Assembly: GCA_963971305.1 (NCBI GenBank)
Contig: CAXARO010001800.1
Span: 1-64,000, forward strand
Length of the DNA: 64,000 nucleotides
Source of the DNA: Arcuatula senhousia
Taxonomy: Eukaryota; Mollusca; Bivalvia; Mytilida; Mytilidae
Reading direction: 5' to 3'
Shown here: one piece after another, positions 23,272-33,385 of the stretch
Position numbering within the stretch: the first letter of the stretch is position 1
How the letters are laid out: the number at the start of each line of letters is the position of its first letter
Notes under the pieces: model-generated
Seen by the model: only the letters and a program-made list of their open reading frames with translations
What the model was told of the DNA's origin: nothing
The model's database searches: none
Position numbers and translations under genes: made by a program

Positions 23272-24214
23272 TTGTCCGGTATCTTGAGCACGGCATTTAT
23301 GGCGAAGGAACTGCAGAAAATGAAAAAAGGAAGAATCCGCAAGAGAGTTAAAAATTTTGAATTTGATGGCAACAACCTGGTTTATATAGATGAAGTTGAT
23401 GGTTGTAAAAGGTCGAAAACTGTGATAACAAAAGAAAGAAAAAAGAGTGTTATGAGGTTGTGCCATGACGGCCATACAGGCCGAGACAAGACGTACGCAA
23501 AGTGCAATGAAAGGTATGTCATTTTATTTTGGTGAAATAATGTTATATGTAATATGGGGGTATAATTTTCAAAAGAGATAATGCTTACCTTGTTGTTCAT
23601 TGATTTTATAATCAAAACTTTGGTTAACTATACCGGACGTGAACACGAATTTGACCACGGTCAAACACTTATTTAAATTCAAATTAAAGGTCTAAACCAT
23701 TTAACATGATCTATAGTTTTTAGCATCTTGTTGTCTTAATTACATGGGTTATATCTCTAATATTTGTAATTTACTATTTTCTAACATTAAGTCAGTTAAA
23801 TGTATATATCATAATCATTATAACTATAAAGAATAGAGGGAAATATATTGTGATCAGTTCTGTTTTCATGTCCCTCACAAGTTAGGTTCAAGAATACAAA
23901 ATCATGGTTCAGTGAGAATAAAGTATAACATTTTAACGAATGTTTTATGGATATGCTCTTGTGTTCAATATATTTTTAAACATTTCCATTTAAATGTTTT
24001 ACTGGAATGGGATGAAAACATACATATGAATGCGAGACATGCCAAATTAACAACCAAAAAAAAAAAAAAAACTACAGTCCAGGAAATGGTACCAGTACAG
24101 TTTCCACTCAGAGTATGGGGAAAAGTTGCAATTGATCTTATTGGGCCGATCCTGAGTTTAGACAGAAAAAATCCATTGTCAAACCAAGGATATAGGTACA
24201 TGTATTATATGCTA
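23272..24214 (+). pseudogene. GIN/Ginger-type integrase N-terminal part
   Basis: The first exon-like block (about 23290-23513) reads KRVKNFEFDGNNLVYID and an H2C2 zinc-binding start (CHDGHTGRDKT). It ends at a GTATGT donor. A second block near 24028-24200 supplies CETCQ in one frame. After a one-base shift in a ~15-A run it supplies the first catalytic Asp in VAIDLIGPI. The later DDE residues are not found. Known relatives are Ty3/Gypsy-type integrases domesticated or mobilised as Ginger elements. The poly-A frameshift and missing C-terminus indicate decay. Confidence 0.7.
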
Positions 24215-24226
24215 AGACAAGATTAG

Positions 24227-25109
24227 CTTTTCAAAAAAGCTAGTGTCAGGCCATGGCGATTTTATGTTAGCTTTATATTTAAATATAAAGAACCGTTTTC
24301 AAGTTAAATTTTTAGCGCTGTAAAACAATCATTTCTAATATTCCATTTAAACGATATGTTCATATTACAAAATATTTATTCAAAAGAAAGATTGAAGGTT
24401 GGTCCCCCCCAAGGTTGATTCGTTCTCAGTTGTTCCGTCCCTCGGGGGGTTACTTTCATTGTAAATGTAGTATTTCCGTCCTCTAGTTGATCCGACCTCT
24501 TGTTTTAGATGGTCCGTCGCATTTTTGATACAATGAAATATAAATATATAGTAAAACACACATTTTTCATAGAAAAAAGACTACAATCGTTTTAAAAAGG
24601 ATGCTGTAAGAAAATTCTTTTCTGTTGGTCCACGGCAAGAAAATTTTATTACTGTGATTTTTTAAAGCATTAATAGTTTGTAATAAAAACCTTCAACAAT
24701 GAAACAAACGATCACTCTATGGAGACTTTAGACAGGAACACAACAATTAAGCAACAAAACATTAAAATAATAAGTTACATATGACACAATGTTTTTTTTT
24801 CTTCAGCGTACCGTTAAAGTTAAGGTCAATTGTCAAATTAAATCGCTTTTATCTCTCTCTTAAAAACATTTGAACTGTACAATAAACTCTGAAGGTAGGT
24901 TGCACAGTTCATGTTTTAATATTGTTGTTTATTTTTTGTCTTTTATATATGGGGAAAGCAAAACAACTATTGAATGGGCCCGGGATAAACAATACATACT
25001 TTGACAATCAAAAGTTATAAATAGGTCGTTTTAGTCAATTTTATATATAGCTGTGAGTCTTCAGTAATGGGAATAGCTATTAGATAACTGATGCAGTCGC
25101 CTCGATACA
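24227..25109. other. No gene recognised
   Basis: AT-rich. The patch 'gttgattcgttctc...ttgttccgtccctcgggg' near 24410-24530 looks like degenerate short repeats. No coding signal. Confidence 0.4.
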
Positions 25110-25114
25110 AACAT

Positions 25115-27296
25115 CACGGTCGTTATACTTGTCCTGCGACAACATGTTTTCTACCGATTTTTCTGCTTGTTTTCTACCGATGATCCTTGTTTTCTACCGA
25201 TTGTTTATTTAGAAATATGAACATTTGAATACAACCTATGGGAGAAAATGCAATAAATGATCGTTTATTTGTAAAAGAGCCATTTGCTTTTTCATATAAC
25301 TAACAGGTTTAAGAAATTTGATATGTCCTGGTTTTCTACCGATTAGTTATGTTCTTTACTGTGTTTTCTACAGATGAGTCCTTGATTTCTACCGATGATC
25401 TAATTTCATATAACTACACATTTTGGTTGTTTCTAAAGGCATACATACACCGTAAATGCTTGTGTTGTACAGTGAAGCTTCATCATACTGTTGTATGGAA
25501 CGCCATTTTAACCAAAACCTTGGTATCTATAGGATACCTCAGATAACATGGGGTTTACTGGCAGCTATCTGGGGGGTTTCTGGACGAAACTCTCAATTAC
25601 ATAAGGTATTAAGAGTTATAGTTGAAAACTGGGGGTTTGCTGTCCGCTATCACATAGATACCTAATTAAACCCCCTTCTACCTACAGATATTGTAGTCCC
25701 GTGCGGGGCCCGAGTGGCGAATAGGCCCGCAGCAGAGCCTAGCTTGTCATAAGAGGCGGCTAAGGGTATTGGAATTCTGGCGTCGGGTCAGTGCTCAGCC
25801 CACAGAGCGACCAAGTGTGTACCTTAAGAGGCTGAATAGTGTGGCCCTCGTCCGCAAGGATTGTCAGGTCTATAATACGGAAACCCTGACGACAGACCAT
25901 AGTGGGCCAACGTGTGAGGAGTGTGCCACGCTTCATGCACGTAAAAGACCTCTTTGTGGACCGCCAAGTAGTGCACCACATAGGCTAAATTTTCAGTCCC
26001 CTTTTCCTGTGGTTCTTCAAAATTTGCAGTTCCTTTGTTTCCCACCCCAACCCCATGTTTCATTCATCATCCTCATTTCATGTTCATTTTATCATCCTTT
26101 TTATGTTATAACCTATTTAGCGTTACACGGGCGTAAAACATCAATTCACTCACTCACAGAGTTCATGTTCAGAGTAAGTTCATGCTATTTAACTCTTTGA
26201 AAGCAGAATTTATCAATGTAAAGCTGAAAACTATCAATTCCTCAAAAACTAATACAAAGCTCAGCTTCCAATAAATTATTTTTGAAAACTCTTAATAGCA
26301 GGAGTTTTTGTGGTATCCATGGGATAGCTGATAGGAAACCCTCAGTTACCTGAAATAACTCTAAATACCTGATGTAATTAAGAGTTTCGCTCTGAAAACC
26401 CCCAGATAGCTGCCAGTAAACCCCAGGTTATCTGGGGGTATCCTATAGTTACCATGGTTTTCGTAAAAATGGCGTGCCATACTGTTGTATATGTACAGAT
26501 CAATTTCAGCCCGAGAAATTCATGTCTCAGCCTCAGCATTTCTAGATATAACAGTGAAATCTGGTATAAGGAGGATTATTTCCCATTATATATAAAGCAC
26601 TTCACAAATCTAATAAAAATGTTGATATACTATCATTTTCTGATAAGCCAGCTTTTGAAAAAATAAACATTTATTAAAATTTTGTAAAAGTGTTCTTGGT
26701 GTGCGCAAAAAAGTTTTTGCTCATGAACCTCCACTTTCTTTTTATCGTCAATATTATATGTTCAATAAAATATACAGTTTTAAAATTTGTCATGAAATGT
26801 CATTTAATATATCACATTATCACATCGTTAGAATGCCAGGACCATCGGTAGAAAACCAGGACACATCTTTAGAAAACCAGGACCATATTTTTTTTTTTAA
26901 ATGATCGAAAAATCAAAAATACGCCATTTGTATTGGAAAGTGATATGTCTTTAAAAATGTCCGACTATTTAGAACATGGAGCATAATTTTCAGCCAAGTG
27001 AATGGTAATTTAAAACAGATATTCATGATTATCTGAAAAAAGGGAAATTGTCTCTTGCTGGAAAAAATAAACAACACCCTTACTGTAATTTTATGTGCAT
27101 ACTTAAAACAAAATAATGTAAATTAAACTTATTTGTTTATAAGTGCCATGATAGCCGGGTATCATAGTTTGGAAAAAAATCGTCTGCCAGGTTTGTTTTT
27201 TTATCACTACATCGGTAGAAATCTAGGACATCGGTAGAAAACGAGCAGAAACATCGGTAGAAAACATGTTGTCGCAGGACAAGTATAACTACCGTG
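25115..27296. mobile_element. 2.2-kb foldback element with long inverted arms
   Basis: The termini are CACGGTCGTTATACTTGTCC and its inverse at 27296. The arms share 'gcgacaacatgttttctaccgat' repeats and a distinctive block: left 'ggggtttactggcagctatctgggg' (25550), right inverse (26395-26430). A 5-bp duplication, aacat, flanks it (25110-25114 and 27297-27301). The right arm is longer (~1 kb against ~0.55 kb). CAC termini with a 5-bp duplication resemble Transib elements. That assignment is inference only. Confidence 0.7.
25692..26155 (+). mobile_element. SINE-A in the loop of the foldback element
   Basis: Head GTCCCGTGCGGGGCCC at 25692, body diverged with a deletion near 26000, tail ATTCACTCACTCAC. 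It sits between the two inverted arms, so it probably inserted into the spacer. Confidence 0.8.
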
Positions 27297-27301
27297 AACA
27301 T

Positions 27302-27863
27302 TTAATGTATATTTATTTATATTCCACATTAATTAACTGAAATTGACTTTGTTTAACTATTTCAAATGATTTTTAAAAGCTATGTTAACGAATTTTGAGA
27401 TCCAACCGTTGACATGGTAGATATGATACTTTTTGCTTTCATCGATTTCTATAACTAGGTCATTCGACCATGTCCATTTTCAAAGACATCTTGTTGATAT
27501 TAATTGTACTTCCTGTAAATCAGTGTTTTAAAGCGCGGTCATCTCAGAATATTTACATTTTCTGAATAGACTTTTCTTTACCAAAAGAAGTTTTTGAGAT
27601 TATGTGACATGTTTATAGAAAACACTATTCAATTTTATTATTCTAAATTTGGTTTAGCTTTGAACGTATTTATCAGTAAGTTTTAGTGTAGAATAAAAAA
27701 CCTTTATGGTTTTGAAACATACAAATTATTAATTTGGTAGGGAAGATCTCAAAATTTTACTTTCTTTCTTAATACAATATTAATAACAGTCAGCTAGTAA
27801 TTCATTGATTTTTGAGAGGAGCCCAGATTAAAAGCATGGTTACAACCATATATAATGGTTGTG
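27302..27863. other. No gene recognised
   Basis: AT-rich with no recognisable features. Confidence 0.4.
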
Positions 27864-27865
27864 AC

Positions 27866-28430
27866 TTTTTAGCTCACCTGACCCGAAGGGTCAAAGTGTG
27901 AGCTATTGTCATCGTTAAGCGTCCGTCGTCCCTTCGAATTTTTCTTCAAACATCTTTTCTGAAACCACTGATGGGATTGCTTTGAAACTTTGTACACTTG
28001 ATCTTTAGGATATCCTCTACCAAGTTTGGGAAATTAGTGAACGTCGATCAACCAACACGGCCGCTGTGACTTAAAAGAGAATAGGGGGTCAGACCATAGT
28101 TTTTTGCTTATATCTCTAAAAGTATGAGATAGAGAAAATCCGAAGCAACCTACCTTCTTCAGCAGCAGAAGCTCAACAAAACTCTTCATTGAGTCAAAGT
28201 TGTGGGATGACTCCTTATAGGATTTATTTCCCCTTAATCATCAAAATTGACTATGTTCACAGTATTTGGACTTTATCATGAAAACTGTAAGTGCTAGAGG
28301 AAAAGCTAGCATTGCAAAATTGTTCAGCTTATTGAGATCTACAAAATTTATTTCAGGGTCAAAATTGTCAGATGAACCGTTTAAGAGTTGCCCCCCCTTA
28401 AACTGATTTTCTATCAATTTTAACTGATTT
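27866..28430 (+). mobile_element. Family D copy, 5' part
   Basis: It starts TTAGCTCACCTGACCCGAAGGGTCA and continues with 'gcgtccgtcgtccc', 'ggccgctgtgac' and 'aattgtcagatgaaccg'. The 3' stem-loop is missing. It ends where the Ty3-type integrase begins. Confidence 0.65.
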
Positions 28431-28499
28431 TTTTAAAAAAAAACCTCGATCAACTGCATATTCAACAATGTGCAGTGTGCATCAAGTTAAAAACAGGCA

Positions 28500-29388
28500 G
28501 AAAACCAAAATCGCAGTTGATGATATACACTGTTGTTAATCCATTAGACAGAGTTGGTATGGACGTAATTAGGCCATTACCTACGACACAGAGGAAATAC
28601 AAATACCTGTTAGTCATAGGGGACTGACTACTTTACCAGATGGATGGAAGCATACCCAATATCTAATCAGAAAACAGAAATAGTAGCACAAAAACTTGTT
28701 CTGGAATTTATTTGCAGATTTGGCATACCCCTGGAAATACACACGGATCAAGGGACCAATTTTCAAAGTCGACTTTTAAATTTCATTTGTCAACTCTTAG
28801 AGATTACAAAGACCAGAACAACTCCATACCACCCTTCCTCCAATGGCATGATAGAAAGGTTCAACAGAATTCTAACAGACATGATTAAAAGTTTCATCAA
28901 CAACAATAGCACCAACTGGGATGAAAACACCAACCTGTTTCTAGCAGCATATCGTAGCACTCCAAATCCGGCAACATGATTCTGTCCTAACTACTTAATG
29001 CTAGGACGAGAGATAAATTTACCATTACTGTTTGCTACACCCATTGCCATCAAACGAAGATAGGCATTCCTTAGATGAATATGCAGAAAACCTAAAACAA
29101 AAACTAGAGGAGGTTTACAATATTGCTAGAAATCACCTGAAGTCCACTGCTGAGAGACAAAAGAAAGACTATGACACACGACTGACAAGACATACATATA
29201 AAGAGGGGGGTCTGGTTTACAAATTTGATAAAACCATCCAACAGAAATTCAAATCCCCATGGACAGGGCCCTATCTCATTATTAAAGTTTTGAGTGCCGT
29301 TAGTTTCCAAATCAAATTAAGTCTAGGGTGGAAATTGTCCGTTATGATAGGCTAAAACTCTGTTGGTACAGTACCGGACTGGGTAACT
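28500..29388 (+). pseudogene. Ty3/Gypsy integrase, decayed
   Basis: The frames contain the first catalytic Asp (VGMDVIRPLP, ~28553), YFTRWMEAYP, the second Asp in IHTDQGTNFQS (~28740) and the Glu in SSNGMIERFNR (~28838). They continue through AAYRSTPNP and the C-terminal GPY/F motif (SPWTGPYLIIK, ~29250). All three DDE residues are visible. Frameshifts near 28620, 28980 and 29325 and one stop break the frame. The zinc-binding domain is barely traceable upstream. No protease, RT or LTRs were found nearby, so this is a 3' fragment. Confidence 0.85.
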
Positions 29389-29493
29389 AAGAGTTTCTAG
29401 AATAAACTAAATAATAATAATAAAACAAAATGTTCTTTTTTGACCAATTTTTTTCAGTTCGTATATTATGCCTATTATATTTTTCAGTTCACC

Positions 29494-30084
29494 ATGCTTT
29501 ATCAGTGTTCAAAATGTCCGTTCAAAGATTCCAAATGCAATGCCATTTAACATTTTATAATCAGACATGCACCAACAGATCAAGTACCCTTCAGATGTAA
29601 CAACTGTAAGTATAAATCGGTTTCATTAGGGAAATGAAGGAAACACATCAGGAAAGGAGATGATGTAAAGAATCACACATGTATAACCAGCACAACTCGT
29701 TATATAATCCGTGATGATGACCTACTGGAGATTCCACCAATTACAGAAGATTTCGTTGTGGAAGAGGTAGTAGAAGAAGTCATCATGGAAACTAATCCAA
29801 AGGAAGAAAGAACGAACAGAACTCACCGAAAACATATTAAAGAGATTGAGGACTTGAAGAAAGCGCACCAATTTGAATGCCTACGTTTTGGTAATTTTAT
29901 AGAAAGATTAGAAAAGAAGAAAGATTTGGAAAAGGAGGTTTCGAAATTACAATTAAAATTGAAGTCGGTCGAATCAGACCAAGAAGACACCATCAAGAAG
30001 ATGAGGAGCGTAGTTTATGTCCCGAAACAAAATCCAAATTCCAGAAGTTTTAATTTGGATAATAATCCCGCTATGATCATTTGA
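29494..30084 (+). pseudogene. C2H2-like zinc-finger and coiled-coil frame 3' of the integrase
   Basis: A single frame runs from an ATG through two finger-like units, YQCSKCPF and FRCNNCKYK. Each is broken by one in-frame stop (TAA ~29548, TGA ~29635). It then reads an acidic stretch (EEVVEEVIME) and a Lys/Glu heptad region typical of coiled coil up to the stop at 30084. It lies ~100 bp downstream of the integrase on the same strand, in the env position of an LTR element. Whether it belongs to that element is inference. Two stops make it inactive here. Confidence 0.55.
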
Positions 30085-30163
30085 ACAAGGGTGGATTAAA
30101 TGACAATTGTGACTTTTGTTTTGACTGTTTATGTATTTGTAATATAATTATATTTGAATGTTG

Positions 30164-31331
30164 TTAGCTCACCTGGACTTCGGTCCAGGTGAGCTATTGC
30201 CATCACTTGGCGTCCGTCGTCGTCGTCCGTCGTCGTTAACTTTTCTTTGAAAATCTTCTCCAACGAAACGACTGAAGGGATTGCTTTGAAACTTTGCAGA
30301 CTTCATCTATGGGACGTCCTCTACCAAGATTGCACAAATGGTGGCCGCCGTCCAAACAACATGGCCGCCGTTACTAAAAATAGACCAGGGGGTCAGACTA
30401 CTGTTTTTGGCTTGTAAATCAAAAAGTATAAGAGATAGATGAAATCTGATGTCACGCTACTGCTTCAGCATCTAAAGCTCTACAAATGTCACCATTGAGT
30501 CCAAGTTATCAGATGACTCCTTCCGGCCCCTTCAAGGTGAAAAATAACATTTTTTCATGTTTTTGGATTATAGAATGAAAACTATTCCAGATAGAGAAAA
30601 GTTGTTGCTTGCTTAAATGTGCAGCTCATTTAGCTCTTCAAAAGTCTCCATAGGGTCGAAGTTGTCAGATGTCCCCTTATAGATGTTTCGGCCCCTAAAA
30701 TAACGTTTTTTCATGTTTTTGGCCTATGGAATGAAAACTATAGCAGATAGAGAGAAGCTATTGCTTGCTTAAATGTTCAGCTTATTTAGCTCTACAAAAG
30801 TCTTCATAGGGTCGAAGTTGTCAGATGTCCCCTTATAGGGGTTATGGTCCCTAAAATAATGTTCTTTCATGTTTTTGGCCTATAGAATGTAAACTATAGC
30901 AGATAGAGAGAAGCTGTTTCTTGCTTAAACGTTCAGTTCATTTAGCTCTACAAAAGTTTTCATAGGGTCAAAGTTGTCAGATGAGCTCTTATATGGGTTA
31001 CGGCCCCTAAAATAACGTTCTTTCATGTTTTTGGCCTATAGAATGAAAACTACAGCAGATAGAGAGAAGCTGTTGTTTGCTTAAATGTTCAGTTCATTTA
31101 GCTCTACAAAAGTTTTCACAGGGTCAAAGTTGTCAGATGACCGCTTACAGGGGTTATTGCCCTTAAAATAACGTTTTTTTCATGATTTGGGCCTACGGCT
31201 ACAGAATGAAAACTAAAGTAGATAGTGAAAAGCTGTTACTTGCTTAAATGTTCAGCTCATTTAGCTCTAGAAAAGTCTTTATAGAGTCGACATCAAGATC
31301 AGGTGCGCGATTCAGGCTCCTGTGAGCCTCT
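30164..31331 (+). mobile_element. Family D copy D5, complete
   Basis: The 5' hairpin AGCTCACCTGGAC/GTCCAGGTGAGCT is at 30165-30193. The 3' end has AGGCTCCTGTGAGCCT then CTTG. The interior is ~five ~165-bp tandem units containing 'cctatagaatgaaaactatagcagatagag' and 'gttcagttcatttagctctac'. It lies immediately downstream of the zinc-finger frame. Confidence 0.75.
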
Positions 31332-31334
31332 TGT

Positions 31335-32200
31335 TTTTAATTGTATAATAATGTGCTACATGTATACTATTTTGTGATGATATAACTACAAGCGGGTAGT
31401 TTGAAACGTAGGATTTCAAAAACTTTCTTACATGTATCGGATACATGTAGTCCTTTGGCTTTTAATTTATTAAAGTTAAAAAAAAGCATTTTTATTTATC
31501 TTCAACAATATCTTGTAAGTATGAATCAGTCCATTCCGAGAACAGAATGTTTTTATTCGACGAGAGGCAGTGTTGTGCACATTTATGTTTATTTGTCATT
31601 TCTTACTAAAATGAGATAGATTTTATTTAGTTTACTGTCAAAGTACAAGATCGCGGGAAACGTAGGGACAACTTTTGGCATTTTCTGTCGTCATTTTGTA
31701 TACCATCTTGTATTGCGAATTAATTTCAGCTTAGCAATGGTTTAACTTACTATTCAACACGTTTTGTTCATATCAATAATGTTTAGCGTTCAGAAACTAA
31801 GTAATTCTGTCTTGAAACATTCTATTTTCACTTACTAACTTTGTTTTAGCGTTCATTTTCGGAACTATTTTGAAACATTCATACGAAGTGTGATTTGTTC
31901 TATATATGCTCGGAATTTATAGTCCATTTCAATTTGAATTACGGTTACTGCTTGGGAAAGGTAAATTATCACACACATTGTCCCGACTTTGTCGCAAGAC
32001 TTAAGATTACTTTAATTCATTGTTACATAATAATTGTTGATATTTATCAATACTTATATTGATATTTGGAAATAGTTATAGCTGTCAAAACAAATTATAT
32101 TCACTTTCATTTAGTTTTCATATTCACTTGACTGAGTTTTCAAATAACAAAATCTTGTTCACAGACCCAGTGAGCATAACAATAAGTTTCAAAAAAATCT
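31335..32200. other. No gene recognised
   Basis: AT-rich sequence with no domain or shared repeat. Confidence 0.4.
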
Positions 32201-32202
32201 TT

Positions 32203-32327
32203 TCAGTAGTTTCAGAGGAGAAGATTTTTGAAAAATTGTTAACGGACGACAGACGACGACGGACGCTTAGTGATGGTAATAGCTCACATGGACCGAAGCT
32301 AACATGGACCTTCAGTCCAGGTGAGCT
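32203..32327 (-). repeat. Family D terminal fragment
   Basis: Contains 'ggacgacagacgacgacggacgc', 'tgatggtaatagctcacatgg' and the end GTCCAGGTGAGCTA. Only the AGCTCACC end is present. Confidence 0.65.
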
Positions 32328-32329
32328 AT

Positions 32330-33105
32330 AAAGCAATAAAAAAGAGAAAATGAGGCCACACAGAACAGATGAGGCAGGGCCCCGAGAAGCTAAATATTTG
32401 TTTTTATTTGGCCTAATTGTGATGATATCAATCTGTTTGTTTTTGTTCAAAGGTGTTTTTAAATTGTAATTTGTTTTTGTTCACCTCGCGCGCTCTTGTA
32501 ACATGGACATAGTCTATACCTCCATTTCTGTTTTTAATCCCATTAATTGTCATTTTCACATTTAATATTTTTTATCAAAATATTGCTGTTATATACTTTC
32601 CATTTTTTTCTAAATTATATAATGCTCTTATTGAATACATGTGCCAAAGGAGACAATGTTTGGATAATATATAAAACAGCAATAGCAGGTGTGTTTATAT
32701 GTTCACTATATATAAAGTTCGTATTCCAAGTGCATGAAGTGCCTGTTTCTTTTTGTATCTACATGTAAAATACCTTTTTAGTTATAGCAAAAATGTTTGA
32801 ACACTTCCAGTTTTTTACAGGAACATCATATGATTTGAGACCTTCACTTTTGTTACGGAAAAAAGTATCTTCTGAAGATATCAAACCGTCCTTGAATGAT
32901 TTTGGGTGTGGAAAGCGATGCTTGGAAAAGAAAGGATTTACGAGAGTTGCATAAAAACCTTGATACTCGGCATCTGGTGTGTGAGTAAAGACCAAAAGAT
33001 AAAATGGATGTAGGACAAATTGACCGATTTTCAGTCCAATCGAAAAGGCCTGTTTAAGTTTAAAATACAAGGTGAGCGTGTCTGCAGAAAATGTTGGCTA
33101 CAAGC
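32330..33105. other. Mostly featureless; one exon candidate
   Basis: A plus-strand block at ~32820-32954 follows an acceptor-like ttttttacag. It reads an uninterrupted peptide beginning GTSYDLRPSLLLRKK and ending GFTRVA before TAA. Its even composition is suggestive, but no family is recognised. The rest is AT-rich. Confidence 0.25.
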
Positions 33106-33109
33106 CTAA

Positions 33110-33385
33110 GTCCAGATTTTATAGGTACAAAATAAAAATAACAACAAAGTTCCAGACAGTAAATTTAGCTACGCCTGACGCGCGTTTCGTCTATTCAAGA
33201 CTCATCAGATGCGCTCTACCAAAAATATTGAAAATGCCAAATACTGTAAGATTATGAAGATCATAGAACACTAACACAAAAAATACCAAACAGGGGAACC
33301 AAATTATTACTAAGATGATCAACCTATGTTTGGGGTAGGGTAGGTAGAACCTTAGGGTTTAGACAATTAAGTGGACAAATGATGG
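33110..33385 (-). mobile_element. Hammerhead-bearing retroelement repeat (copy 2)
   Basis: The minus-strand modules match copies 1 and 3: 'acataggttgatcatcttagt', 'tttggcattttcaatattttt', hammerhead, 'ttactgtctggaactttgttg'. The 'ctgctggtgga' module is missing. Confidence 0.75.
33171..33214 (-). ncRNA. Type I hammerhead ribozyme (copy 2)
   Basis: Minus strand. CTGATGA (33202-33208), GTCT/AGAC stem II with TGAAT loop, GAAA, short stem III and GTC cleavage triplet are all present. Stem I has one mismatch (GCGCAT against AGGCGT), which may weaken activity. Confidence 0.8.

Noticed and set aside
32759..33070. 103-codon minus-strand frame
   Set aside because: No recognisable motif, and it overlaps a better plus-strand exon candidate. 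Treated as chance.
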